64,000 nt of DNA. It comes from VYFG01 sp965248685 (lineage in GTDB: Bacteria > Pseudomonadota > Gammaproteobacteria > Arenicellales > Poriferihabitantaceae). The translations under genes and the position numbers were made by a program. Position 1 is the stretch's first letter, and every line of letters starts with the position of its first letter. The notes below the pieces were generated by a model that ran no database searches, was not told the origin of the DNA, and saw only the letters and a list, made by a program, of their open reading frames with translations. The stretch is from positions 2,790,001 to 2,854,000 of the forward strand of contig CBDFKC010000003.1 of the NCBI GenBank assembly GCA_965248685.1, written 5' to 3'. Shown here one piece after another: positions 1 through 9,127 of this stretch.

Positions 1-2
1 CG

Positions 3-1412
3 CGCGTTCGCGGCGCGTTGTTCATCGCCGTACTGATCGTATCCACGATTTTTGCAGCAGCCACTGGCATTGTGGGCGCTTCTGTGACCCTGCTTGGGAT
101 CATGGCTGGCGCGACCATGACCAGATCAGGTTATGACGTCAAGCTTGCGGCCGGAACCATCACCGCAGGCGGCACATTGGGCATTCTGATACCGCCCTCA
201 ATTATGCTAATCGTCATGGGACCTGTTCTGGAAGTTTCAACCCTTGACCTCTTCCGTGGAGCCTTTATTCCCGGCGCCATGCTGGCTACCCTTTACTTGC
301 TCTACACGCTTGGACGCTGCTGGCTGAATCCGGACCTGGGGCCAATTTTGTCAGAAGAGGACCAACCTCGAACGTCCGCATTTTATGGCGCTGAAGTCTC
401 GCTAATCTGCCTGGGCGTTTTGACCGTTTGCCGAGTCTTTGGCCTTGCCATGGGCGGTGCTTTTGGCGGTGTGATTCCATTTGGCGGTTTGATCGTTTTA
501 GCCATTACCTGTGCCGTCGCCTATGCCGCATACCGTCGCTTGAATCTACTCAGGATCGCGCTTCCGATAGCGGTTATCTTCCACCTCTTTATGATCTCTG
601 CGAATATGGGCGAGGATGGTAGCCTGCCGATCTGGTCGATCACTTTTGCTGCATTCACCCTGCTTTTGGCGTATCTGGGACGGCCGATTTATAGCACTGC
701 GGCTGACGGTAAGTTCTATTTTTCGCAGCTCTGGGATGAGTTCTTTGCCGGTCTCATGCCTCCTACCATCCTGATATCTTTTGCTTTGGGGTCGATTCTC
801 CTTGGCTTCGCAACACCTGCCGAAGCCGCAGCGATGGGCGCCTTTGGTGCCATCTTGTTATCTCTCGTTTACGGGAAATTCACCATTCCTAGTTTCTTTG
901 ATAGTCTGGTCAAGGCCCTGGAGATCACGGTTTTGATCATGTTCCTGGTTGCCGCATCGAACTTCTTTGGCGCCGAATTCAGTGCCCTGGGCACGCCAAA
1001 GATGATGACTGAGCTGCTACTTGGCCTCGACATGTCGCCTTACTTGATACTGATAGTGATCATGGCATTGATCTTCCTGCTCGGATGGCCACTGGAGTGG
1101 GTACCCATCGTTCTGATCGTTTTGCCAATTTTGCTGCCGACGGTCGAGGCGTTGGATATCCACGGACTGGATCGCTACGACCTGATGGTCTGGTTTGGCA
1201 TACTTGTCGCGGTGAACCTGCAGACAGCATGGCTATCCCCGCCTGTGGCCTTGTCAGCCTACTTTCTGAAAGGGGTTGTGCCGAATTGGGATCTCAAGGA
1301 CATCTATCTCGGCATGATGCAGTTCATGATGATTCAACTCGTCGGTCTCATCTTGCTGTTTATCTTCCCGCAATTGGTGCTTTGGCTACCCGAAGTAATG
1401 TCGGGTGGGTAA
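3..1412 (+). CDS. TRAP transporter large permease (DctM family), 5' end outside window
   Basis: This is the large membrane subunit of a tripartite ATP-independent periplasmic transporter, which imports organic acids or similar solutes across the inner membrane using an ion gradient. The frame is open to the left edge, so the N-terminus is missing; a TTG at 18 is only an internal codon. The protein is almost entirely hydrophobic helices. The family signature is visible near the start as a glycine/alanine-rich stretch followed by GTLGILIPPS, the conserved half-helix motif of DctM proteins. It ends about 80 bp before an IclR regulator on the same strand, which probably controls it. The binding protein and small permease presumably lie upstream of the window. 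The substrate cannot be told. A second, complete TRAP system lies at 57886-60734. Confidence 0.93.
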   Translation, partial: RVRGALFIAVLIVSTIFAAATGIVGASVTLLGIMAGATMTRSGYDVKLAAGTITAGGTLGILIPPSIMLIVMGPVLEVSTLDLFRGAFIPGAMLATLYLLYTLGRCWLNPDLGPILSEEDQPRTSAFYGAEVSLICLGVLTVCRVFGLAMGGAFGGVIPFGGLIVLAITCAVAYAAYRRLNLLRIALPIAVIFHLFMISANMGEDGSLPIWSITFAAFTLLLAYLGRPIYSTAADGKFYFSQLWDEFFAGLMPPTILISFALGSILLGFATPAEAAAMGAFGAILLSLVYGKFTIPSFFDSLVKALEITVLIMFLVAASNFFGAEFSALGTPKMMTELLLGLDMSPYLILIVIMALIFLLGWPLEWVPIVLIVLPILLPTVEALDIHGLDRYDLMVWFGILVAVNLQTAWLSPPVALSAYFLKGVVPNWDLKDIYLGMMQFMMIQLVGLILLFIFPQLVLWLPEVMSGG

Positions 1413-1495
1413 ATCATGATGCATCTCCTTCGATCTACCTAGTCATGGGCAAGCACCCTGCATACTGACATCTATCCTGGCAAAGGCCGGCAGGT

Positions 1496-2257
1496 ATGAA
1501 ACGCGAACGCGGTTCTACGATCGATCGGGTGCTCGATATTCTCGACACCGTCGCCGCATCGACAAAGCCGCTTAGCGCAACCGAGATCAACGAGGCGCTG
1601 AATCTGCCCAAGGCAACCGCGCACCGGCTCTGCGCCAAGCTCGAAGCGCGGGGATACCTGCTCAAGAGAATCGATGGTAAAAGTTATCAGCCCGGCAATT
1701 GCCTTTTTGATGTTGCTGTCGGAGTCCTGGCCAACTCTCGTTTCGGTGCCACACGCCACGCTATATTGACCGAACTGTCAGAAAAGGTCGGTGAAACCTG
1801 CAATATCGCCTACCCCGATGGTCTGTACATGGCCTATTCCGATCGAGTTGAAACCAATGCACCATTGCGGCTGCAGTTTTCAATCGGGATGCGGGTTCCA
1901 CTTTACTGCACCGCGAGTGGCAAACTTTACCTGAGTACGCTGCCAAAATCCCGGCGCAAGGCGGTAATCAATAAGCTAAAGCTTGAGGCTCACGCAAAAA
2001 ACACGATTACCAATCCCGACATGCTGCTCGCCGAAATCGATAACATCGAACGGCAACAGGTCTCGATAGATAACCAGGAATTGTACGATGACATTATCGC
2101 CATCGCGGTACCGATTACGGACAAACAAGGTCGGTTTTACAGCTCCCTTGCAATTCAGGCCCCGGTGTCACGTATCTCTATCAATCAAAGTGATCGCTAC
2201 CTGCCAATTTTGCGTGACGCTGCCAACGATTTAGCGATGCTGGCCGAAGACGAGTAA
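1496..2257 (+). CDS. IclR family transcriptional regulator
   Basis: This 253-residue protein has the IclR layout. An N-terminal winged helix-turn-helix covers roughly residues 8-65 (STIDRVLDILDTV, then LPKATAHRLCAKLEARGYL). A GAF-like effector-binding domain covers about 80-250, including the characteristic CTASGKLYLS segment. IclR proteins bind small organic acids or aromatic metabolites and repress or activate neighbouring catabolic and transport genes. It follows the TRAP permease gene by about 80 bp on the same strand, so it may be co-transcribed with the transporter and regulate it. The ATG start directly follows a GGCAGGT stretch that can serve as a weak ribosome-binding site. The effector is unknown. 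Confidence 0.93.
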   Translation: MKRERGSTIDRVLDILDTVAASTKPLSATEINEALNLPKATAHRLCAKLEARGYLLKRIDGKSYQPGNCLFDVAVGVLANSRFGATRHAILTELSEKVGETCNIAYPDGLYMAYSDRVETNAPLRLQFSIGMRVPLYCTASGKLYLSTLPKSRRKAVINKLKLEAHAKNTITNPDMLLAEIDNIERQQVSIDNQELYDDIIAIAVPITDKQGRFYSSLAIQAPVSRISINQSDRYLPILRDAANDLAMLAEDE

Positions 2258-2508
2258 CAGGGAAAAATCCAGTCAAACCTGGCGTCAGAGCAAGGGAACG
2301 AGAAAAGGGGAAAAACGGGACGGAGTGAAGCTGCCATAGTTTAACGGATTACAAAATTGAGAAATGGCAATCAGTAATACTGGACACACAGCTGAAGAAT
2401 TGGTTTTGAGCGCACCGGCTGGGATGAGCAAAAGTTGGAATTAGCACCCGGATATTTCGATTAAAGCATCCCCGCAGTTTGAGTTTCCACCAAACCCGGT
2501 CGCCATCA

Positions 2509-2824
2509 TCAAGTGGTATGCAGGAGCCCGGCTGCCTGTAACGGAGTTTTGTATCTATCTGCTCCTGGCCGTATTCCCCAGCGCACAGTCGCTGGACTCA
2601 ACTTTTCCTGATGTTCACGCTCGCGATGGGCACGCATCAACTCGGGTAAAGGGATACTCGTCGGACACACGTCTGCACAACGACCATTCAGAGTGCAGGC
2701 GTTGGGCAGGTCTGCCGCTTCTTCAAGCCCGACCATCAGTGGTGTCAGTATCGATCCCATGGGGCCGGGCATACACCCAACCATAGGCTTGGCCACCGAT
2801 CGCGCCGTAAACCGGACAATGATT
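2509..2824 (-). pseudogene. decayed remnant of a LutB/LldF-like iron-sulfur protein
   Basis: Read on the minus strand from about 2824, one frame gives CPVYGAIGGQAYGWVY. From about 2768 a different frame continues PGPMGSILTPLMVGLEEA, then ACTLNGRCADVCPTSIPLPEL. Together these match the C-terminal ferredoxin-like part of the LutB/LldF lactate-utilisation protein family, including its cysteine-rich CxxxC motifs. The two halves are joined by a frameshift that one extra base near 2765 would explain. Nothing recognisable of the roughly 400 residues that should precede this was found, and the tail beyond the PELMRAHRE stretch looks degenerate. It is therefore a truncated, frameshifted relic. An intact relative would oxidise lactate to pyruvate together with LutA and LutC, neither of which is present here. 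Confidence 0.72.
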
Positions 2825-3020
2825 CTGAATACTCGGCAGTATGGGTATCAGTGTATTGCTGTTCGCTGCGTTTTTCCGAAAGTGATTGTGGGTTTGGATG
2901 GGATTGCCGCGTCATTTTGTTCCTCTCAATGACGTAGGCTTGGTCATATGACCTTGCCCCATGTACAATAATTCGTACCATCAAACCAAAATCTAATAAC
3001 CTCATTTCTAAGCTCACTAA

Positions 3021-6000
3021 ATGATAAAACCAATCAAACGTCTACTAGTTGCTAACCGCAGTGAAATTGCTATTCGTGTTTTTCGCAGTGCACGTGAGTT
3101 GGGCATTACACCAGTAGCAATGTACAGTTATGAAGACCGGTACGGGCTGCACCGCTTTCACTCGGATGAGGCTTACCAAATTGGCGAAGCGGGTGAGCCG
3201 ATCAAGAACTATTTGAATATCGAGAATATTATTGCCCTCGCCAAAGCACAAAATATTGATGCGATTCACCCAGGTTATGGTTTTTTATCGGAAAATCCAG
3301 AATTCGCAAAGCGCTGCCGAGAAGAAGATATTATTTTTGTAGGCCCGAAGACCAAGACTTTAAGCTCATTGGGCGACAAAACTTCAGCACGCGCCATGGC
3401 AGAAGTGTCGGACGTACCCATATTGGGCGGCGCCAATCGCTCTATCACCGATTTAGCAGACGGACTAGCAACTGCACAATCAGTAGGGTATCCGATCATG
3501 CTTAAAGCGGCGCATGGCGGCGGCGGCCGTGGAATGCGTAAGGTCATGAGTGAAGAGGAATTTGAAGAATCTTTCAATGCTTCTCAGCGAGAGTCCTTTT
3601 CAGCTTTTGGTAGTCGCGATATCTTTATCGAAAAGCTCATTACCAAAGCGCGACATATCGAAGTACAAATACTGGCGGACAAGCACGGCAATTTAGTCCA
3701 TTTACATGAGCGTGATTGCTCGGTGCAACGGCGTTATCAGAAAGTAGTGGAGATCGCCCCTGCGCCGAATTTAGACGAGAGTATTCGCAGCAGTATTTGT
3801 GAAGCGGCTTGTAAAATTGCGGCAAGTGCAGATTATGAAAATGCGGGTACGGTTGAGTTCTTATTGGACGACCACACTCAAGAATTTTATTTTATTGAAG
3901 TCAACCCGCGTATTCAGGTGGAGCATACCGTTACCGAAGAAGTGACGGGCATTGATATTATTCGCGCGCAAATATTAATAGCGCAGGGCCATCAACTTAA
4001 CGGAGAGTTAATTGCCATCCCTTCGCAAGAGTCGATCACTGTGAATGGCTTCGCCTTGCAGTGCCGTATTACTACCGAAGACCCAACCAACAGTTTTATG
4101 CCGGATTATGGACGCTTAACTCAGTATCGCTCGGCCAGCGGCATTGGTATTCGCTTAGATGCGGGTAGTGCGTTTTCGGGGGCGATTGTTACTGCGTTTT
4201 TTGATTCGATGCTAGTAAAAATTAGTGCACGAGCACGCACCTTTGACGCGGCTATAACACGTATGACGCGTGCGCTGAATGAATTTAGAGTACGAGGTGT
4301 TAAAACCAATATTCCCTTTTTACTGCGTTTGCTAGAACACGATACCTTTCGTGAAGGTTTATGTAGCACCACATTTATTGATACAACGCCCGACCTCTTA
4401 CAATTTAAAATGGAGGAAAGTCGCACATCACGAATATTACACTATATTGCTGACACCATTGTAAATGGTAATGACCTGGTCGAAGGCCGTCCATTGGCAA
4501 AGCGCCGATCACCAGTCGTCTTGCCCTTGACAACACCCGTCTTAGAAGAAGCACCCAGTGGGAGCCGCAGCATTTTTAAAGAGCAAGGAGTTGAAGGCTT
4601 GCAGAAATGGATTTTAGACAAGGATAACTTGCTGATTACTGATACCACTTTTCGTGACGCGCATCAATCTTTGTTCGCCACAAGGATGCGCACTGCTGAC
4701 ATGTTGAATGTTGCACAAAGCTATGCACACATGGCGCCCGAATTATTTTCGTTAGAGATGTGGGGCGGCGCGACGTTTGATACCTCAATGCGCTTTTTGA
4801 AAGAAGACCCATGGCAGCGGTTAACTGACATGCGCAAACAAGTACCGAATATTTTGTTTCAAATGCTACTGCGCTCTTCTAGCGTGGTGGGTTATGTTAA
4901 TTACCCCGATAATGTAGTGCGTGAGTTTATCCGTGAATCGGTTGATGCTGGCATGGATGTATTTCGAATTTTCGATGCTCTTAACTGGATACCAAACATG
5001 CGTGTGGCAATGGAAAGCACCATTGAGTTCGGCGGCATTTGTGAAGCGGCTATCTGTTATAGCGGTGACATACTCGACCCCTCGCGCACTAAATATACAC
5101 TTGAATATTATCTGAAGATGGCGCGTGAGCTAGAAGATGCAGGCGCACATATCTTATGCCTTAAAGACATGGCGGGCTTACTTAAGCCTGATGCGGCAAC
5201 CCTTTTGTTTTCAGCGCTAAAAGAAGAAGTGTCGATTCCTGTTCACTTCCATACCCATGACACGTCTGGCATGCAAGCTGCTTCTATTCTTAACGCTGCA
5301 AAGGCAGGCTTAGATATCGCAGATGCAGCAATGGCACCCTTTTCAGGTGGAACATCGCAGCCAAATTTAAACACAGTGGCCGCCGCGCTTAAATTTGACC
5401 AACGCAATACGGGATTAGATACCGACAAGCTCGACTTACTAGCTGATTATTGGCGTTCAGTGCGGGATTACTACACCGCATTTGAAAGCGAGACCTTGCC
5501 CGCCACTGCTGATTTATATAAGCACGAAATGCCTGGAGGTCAGTACACCAATTTGTACGAGCAAGCGCGCTCACTTGGCTTGGCTGATCGTTGGTTGGCC
5601 GTGTGTGAGACCTACGCTTCGGTTAATCAACTCTTCGGTGATATTGTGAAAGTGACTCCCACTTCTAAGGTGGTTGGTGACATGGCCCTGTTTATGGTGG
5701 CCAATGAATTGACCGCTGACGATGTTCTAAATAGTGATAAAGAACTCGCCTACCCGCAGTCGACTCAAGATTTAATGAGCGGGCGTATGGGGCAACCTTA
5801 TGGCGGGTTCCCTAAGAAGGTTCAAGAGCGAATCTTAAAAGGTGAAAAGCCCTTAACGACCAGGGCTGGAGAAAATATGGACGATATTGATTTTGACGCT
5901 GTCAAGAACAGCTTGAGTCAATTAGGCGTCAGCAATCCCAGCTTGCGTGACGCTTTATCTCACACCTTGTACCCAAAAGTTTATGAAGATTTGCACGCAC

Positions 6001-6470
6001 ACCTAGCAGAATTTGATGACACAAGCCACTTGCCCACGCCTGTGTATTTCTATGGCTTAGAACATGGCGAAGAAATCACCATTGACGAAGATTTGGGTAA
6101 AGCACTCATCATCAAGTTTCAAGTGGTTGGAGAACCTCACGAAGACGGCCGTCGCACCGCGTTCTTTGAAGTGAATGGTCAGCCTAGTGAAGTGGTAGTT
6201 GCTGATAGAAGTTTGGTTTCTAGCGTTAAGGCGCATAAAAAAATCGACAGCAGTAATAATAAGCATATTGGTACGTCTATGCCAGGCATGGTGGTTAATG
6301 TAGCTGTACAGACTGGTGATTTGGTTAGCAAAGGCCAAAGCGTATTGACCCTGGAAGCGATGAAGATGGAGACCACATTGACGTTTGAAACCGCTGGTTC
6401 AGTGGGCGAGGTGCTTGTGCATGTTGGGTCTTATGTTGAGGCTGGTGATTTGTTGGTAACTTTGGAGTAG
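3021..6470 (+). CDS. pyc: pyruvate carboxylase, single-chain
   Basis: Pyruvate carboxylase makes oxaloacetate from pyruvate, bicarbonate and ATP, an anaplerotic step in the cytoplasm. The 1149 residues carry all parts in the usual order. A biotin carboxylase domain covers about 1-455 (LLVANRSEIAIRVFRSA at the start, glycine-rich loop HGGGGRGM, EVNPRIQVEHTVTEE). The carboxyltransferase domain begins near 535 (DTTFRDAHQSLFATRMR) and includes CLKDMAG. The tetramerisation region is followed by a C-terminal biotin carrier domain with EAMKMET, where Lys1115 would be biotinylated. Length matches the family. The gene stands alone between two decayed genes. Its codons look richer in A/T at third positions than those of the flanking catabolic genes, a qualitative impression that may indicate a separate origin. 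No biotin ligase gene is in the window. Confidence 0.97.
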   Translation: MIKPIKRLLVANRSEIAIRVFRSARELGITPVAMYSYEDRYGLHRFHSDEAYQIGEAGEPIKNYLNIENIIALAKAQNIDAIHPGYGFLSENPEFAKRCREEDIIFVGPKTKTLSSLGDKTSARAMAEVSDVPILGGANRSITDLADGLATAQSVGYPIMLKAAHGGGGRGMRKVMSEEEFEESFNASQRESFSAFGSRDIFIEKLITKARHIEVQILADKHGNLVHLHERDCSVQRRYQKVVEIAPAPNLDESIRSSICEAACKIAASADYENAGTVEFLLDDHTQEFYFIEVNPRIQVEHTVTEEVTGIDIIRAQILIAQGHQLNGELIAIPSQESITVNGFALQCRITTEDPTNSFMPDYGRLTQYRSASGIGIRLDAGSAFSGAIVTAFFDSMLVKISARARTFDAAITRMTRALNEFRVRGVKTNIPFLLRLLEHDTFREGLCSTTFIDTTPDLLQFKMEESRTSRILHYIADTIVNGNDLVEGRPLAKRRSPVVLPLTTPVLEEAPSGSRSIFKEQGVEGLQKWILDKDNLLITDTTFRDAHQSLFATRMRTADMLNVAQSYAHMAPELFSLEMWGGATFDTSMRFLKEDPWQRLTDMRKQVPNILFQMLLRSSSVVGYVNYPDNVVREFIRESVDAGMDVFRIFDALNWIPNMRVAMESTIEFGGICEAAICYSGDILDPSRTKYTLEYYLKMARELEDAGAHILCLKDMAGLLKPDAATLLFSALKEEVSIPVHFHTHDTSGMQAASILNAAKAGLDIADAAMAPFSGGTSQPNLNTVAAALKFDQRNTGLDTDKLDLLADYWRSVRDYYTAFESETLPATADLYKHEMPGGQYTNLYEQARSLGLADRWLAVCETYASVNQLFGDIVKVTPTSKVVGDMALFMVANELTADDVLNSDKELAYPQSTQDLMSGRMGQPYGGFPKKVQERILKGEKPLTTRAGENMDDIDFDAVKNSLSQLGVSNPSLRDALSHTLYPKVYEDLHAHLAEFDDTSHLPTPVYFYGLEHGEEITIDEDLGKALIIKFQVVGEPHEDGRRTAFFEVNGQPSEVVVADRSLVSSVKAHKKIDSSNNKHIGTSMPGMVVNVAVQTGDLVSKGQSVLTLEAMKMETTLTFETAGSVGEVLVHVGSYVEAGDLLVTLE

Positions 6471-6484
6471 GTATAACGCTAGAT

Positions 6485-6918
6485 GACAACCTCGTATTTG
6501 ACCCGGCTTGGCGATTGTTGCTGATCGGGGCTGGTGAGCTATCTCGATATGTCGCTGAAATGGCGCTGGCGCTCGATTACGAAGTGCTAGTTTGTGAGCC
6601 ACGACAACATTTTGCTTATGCATGGAAAGTAAAAGATGCATTAATATATACAAGTTGTCCCGGTGACGCGTTAGCAGCTCTATCATCTGATCCTCGTAGC
6701 GCCGTACTGGCCTTGACACACGACCCAAATTTAGACAATCTTGCTATTTTGGAAGCGTTGTCTTCTGATGTTTTTATGGCGGTGCGTTAGGCTCTCGACA
6801 GAATAATTCAAAACGCAAAGAACGGTTGGTTAAGGTGCTTGGTTTGGATCAACAGTTAGTCGATCAATTGCATGGGCCAATCGGCCTAAATATTGGCAGT
6901 AAAACTCCAGCTGAAAAT
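6485..6918 (+). pseudogene. truncated, frameshifted XdhC/CoxI-family remnant
   Basis: The stretch encodes the C-terminal Rossmann domain of an XdhC-like protein, a family that handles molybdenum cofactor maturation for xanthine dehydrogenase-type enzymes. One frame reads LLLIGAGELSRYVAEMAL, then VLALTHDPNLDNLAILEALSSD. After a run of five T at 6771-6775 the homology moves to another frame: GALGSRQ, then LHGPIGLNIGSKTPAE. A sixth T would restore FYGGALGSR, the conserved family sequence. The N-terminal half is absent and the open frame begins inside the end of the pyruvate carboxylase gene. Beyond TPAE the expected helix is replaced by unrelated sequence. It is a relic unless the frameshift is a sequencing error, and even then it would be N- and C-terminally truncated. 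Confidence 0.8.
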
Positions 6919-7040
6919 AGGTATTTCTATACTGGTGGAAATCGCTTGGGTTCGATACGATATGAGATTGGTAAACAGATGAAAATCTGTAATATATGCC
7001 AATATCCAGCTTTATTTGTAGTAGTTCGAACGTGTACTCG

Positions 7041-7793
7041 TCATCCGCGACCGACAAAGGGCATGTTTGTAGCCATCACGTTCATAAATAATACATTTGC
7101 ATCCAGGGGCAGTTCGGCCATATGCAATACGCTGGTTGCCACGTGATTGACGCCCATTAGTGGTTCGCCCATAACGTCTCCGTTGGCCTGAAGAGTTCCG
7201 TTGCCCAGAGGCTCCGCCATTTCGGTACTGGCATTACCAATGTCAATCTGGCCGCAGGCAATATTGTGTTTACGACCATCCAGGGCGAGACATTTTGTGA
7301 GTCCTGTAATCGCATGTTTGCTCACCGTATAGGGCGAGCTATTGGGTCTTGGTGTGGTGGCGGAAATAGAGCCGTTGTTGATAATGCGACCACCCTTCGG
7401 CTGCTGAATTTTCATCATTCCAAACGCCTTACGGGCGCAAAGAAATGAGCCAGTAATATTGGTATCGATCACGGCCTGCCAGGCGCCCACATCAAGCTCG
7501 TCGATCTCTACGGGTGGCGCACTGATACCAGCATTATTGAAAACCACATCGACCCGGCCAAATTTCTCACCGGTCGTTTGAAAAATTCGATCAACGTCTT
7601 CGACTTTACCAACATCAGCTGCCACTACAACTGCCTGGTTCTTGGTTGCGCCGGATTCAGCTACAGCCTGATGCAGTGTTTCGGGATTACGGCCAGTAAA
7701 TACGACCTTGTAATCATGTTGCACAAAAATTAATGCAACAGCTTTACCGATACCACGACCCGCACCGGTTACAACGGCGACCTTGGAGTTCAT
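7041..7793 (-). CDS. short-chain dehydrogenase/reductase
   Basis: This 250-residue classical SDR is an NAD(P)-dependent oxidoreductase. It shows the cofactor motif TGAGRGIG near residue 10, the NNAG motif near 90, the catalytic serine region NGSIS near 140, and the catalytic pair YTVSK near 155. The substrate is not evident. It lies downstream of the class III aminotransferase and the dimethylglycine-dehydrogenase-like gene on the same strand, with a gap of about 50 bp. It is probably the last gene of that operon and may oxidise or reduce an intermediate of the same methylated-amine pathway. The ATG start is well placed in a short intergenic stretch. The C-terminus is of normal length. Confidence 0.93.
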   Translation of the reverse strand: MNSKVAVVTGAGRGIGKAVALIFVQHDYKVVFTGRNPETLHQAVAESGATKNQAVVVAADVGKVEDVDRIFQTTGEKFGRVDVVFNNAGISAPPVEIDELDVGAWQAVIDTNITGSFLCARKAFGMMKIQQPKGGRIINNGSISATTPRPNSSPYTVSKHAITGLTKCLALDGRKHNIACGQIDIGNASTEMAEPLGNGTLQANGDVMGEPLMGVNHVATSVLHMAELPLDANVLFMNVMATNMPFVGRG

Positions 7794-7847
7794 ATTGATT
7801 TACACAATGGATTTGACCGGATAGATTTTGCGGACATTATATCGTGC

Positions 7848-9125
7848 TCACTTGTTTAGTGCGGCCACGGCATTTTCGATTGCGGCCACCGCCTGAGACA
7901 GATCTTGTTCGGTTAATGCCAGGGATGAGTAGAATTTTGCTGGGGATTTCAAAATTCCCTGTTGGCGCAATAATTGGTTAAAACGGCTCGCGGTCTCTGA
8001 ATTGCCCTTTAATATTCCGCGATAGTCCCGCACCTGTTCTTCACTAAAAACCACGTCGAATAGAACCGGATCGCCAACCACATCATGGGCGATCCCCGCC
8101 GCAGTGAGGCTGGACTTGAGCGCGTCCATGATTACCTGACCATTTTGCCGAATTTGCGAATAGTTGCCGGGGCGCCGTAGTATCTCCATGGTTTTGAGCC
8201 CGGCTACGGACGCTATCGGATTTCCGCTCAATGTACCTACCTGCATGGTAAAACCATCTTTGCCTACCCGGGACTGGTCGAAGTGGGCCATGATATCTGA
8301 ATTGCCAGCGATTGCAGCAAGAGGGAAGCCGCCACCAATGATTTTCCCCAACGTACATAAATCTGGTGCCACACCGTAGAATTCCTGGGCGCCACCATAT
8401 GACAGCCGGTAACCCGTCACGACTTCGTCAAAGATTAGAACAATACCTCGTTTACTGGTTTCAGCTCGAAGTGTCTCGAGAAATCCGGGTGCAGGTGGAA
8501 TTAACCGCTGTAGCGGTTCCACAATAATCGCGGCAATATCATCACCATATTGATCAATGGTTCGAATTGCTCCAGCGGCATCATTGAACGGCGCGATCAG
8601 CATGTTATCGCGCACGCTCCCGGGAATGCCGGCAGAGTCAGGGACTGCTTTGGGGAAATCTTCCAGCCGCGTTGGTGCAAGGCTCATCAATGCCTCTGCC
8701 GACATACCATGATAGCCGCCTTCAAATTTCATGATCTTGTTACGGCCTGTATGAGCACGGGCCAATCGCATGGCATACATATCGGCTTCGCCGCCGGTAC
8801 AGACATATCTTATCTGTTCGGCGCAAGCTACCGATCGACAGATTTCTTCAGCGAGGGTAATTGCCTCGGAATTATTAGCGAAAAAAGTTGTTCCTTTCTT
8901 TAATTGTTGCTGTACCGCATCCAATACTTCTGGGTCGCCGTGCCCCAACAACATTGGGCCTGAACCAATCAGGAAATCGATGTATTCATTGCCGTCTTCA
9001 TCCCATACTCGGGAACCACTGCCATGTCGAATGATAACGTTGTGATCAAAATTACCAAAGCCGCCAGCGGGTAGCACCTTGCGGGCGCGCTCGATCCAGG
9101 TTTGTTGGGTGATTGGGTGGTTCAT
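7848..9125 (-). CDS. class III PLP-dependent aminotransferase (HemL-like)
   Basis: The protein resembles glutamate-1-semialdehyde aminomutase and related class III aminotransferases. Visible features are DEDGNEYIDFLIGSGPMLLGHGDP near the N-terminus, TGGEADMYAMRLARA, the aspartate motif LIFDEVVTGYR and the PLP-lysine segment TLGKIIGGGFPLAA. Many enzymes of this shape are catabolic omega-amino-acid transaminases, and the neighbourhood fits that better than tetrapyrrole synthesis. The upstream gene ends 2-5 bases from this start. A TTG at 9131 overlaps its stop codon and an ATG lies at 9125; I chose the ATG because GGAA sits at a suitable distance. It is translationally coupled to the dimethylglycine-dehydrogenase-like gene. 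The true substrate is unknown. Confidence 0.9.
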   Translation of the reverse strand: MNHPITQQTWIERARKVLPAGGFGNFDHNVIIRHGSGSRVWDEDGNEYIDFLIGSGPMLLGHGDPEVLDAVQQQLKKGTTFFANNSEAITLAEEICRSVACAEQIRYVCTGGEADMYAMRLARAHTGRNKIMKFEGGYHGMSAEALMSLAPTRLEDFPKAVPDSAGIPGSVRDNMLIAPFNDAAGAIRTIDQYGDDIAAIIVEPLQRLIPPAPGFLETLRAETSKRGIVLIFDEVVTGYRLSYGGAQEFYGVAPDLCTLGKIIGGGFPLAAIAGNSDIMAHFDQSRVGKDGFTMQVGTLSGNPIASVAGLKTMEILRRPGNYSQIRQNGQVIMDALKSSLTAAGIAHDVVGDPVLFDVVFSEEQVRDYRGILKGNSETASRFNQLLRQQGILKSPAKFYSSLALTEQDLSQAVAAIENAVAALNK

Positions 9126-9127
9126 AC

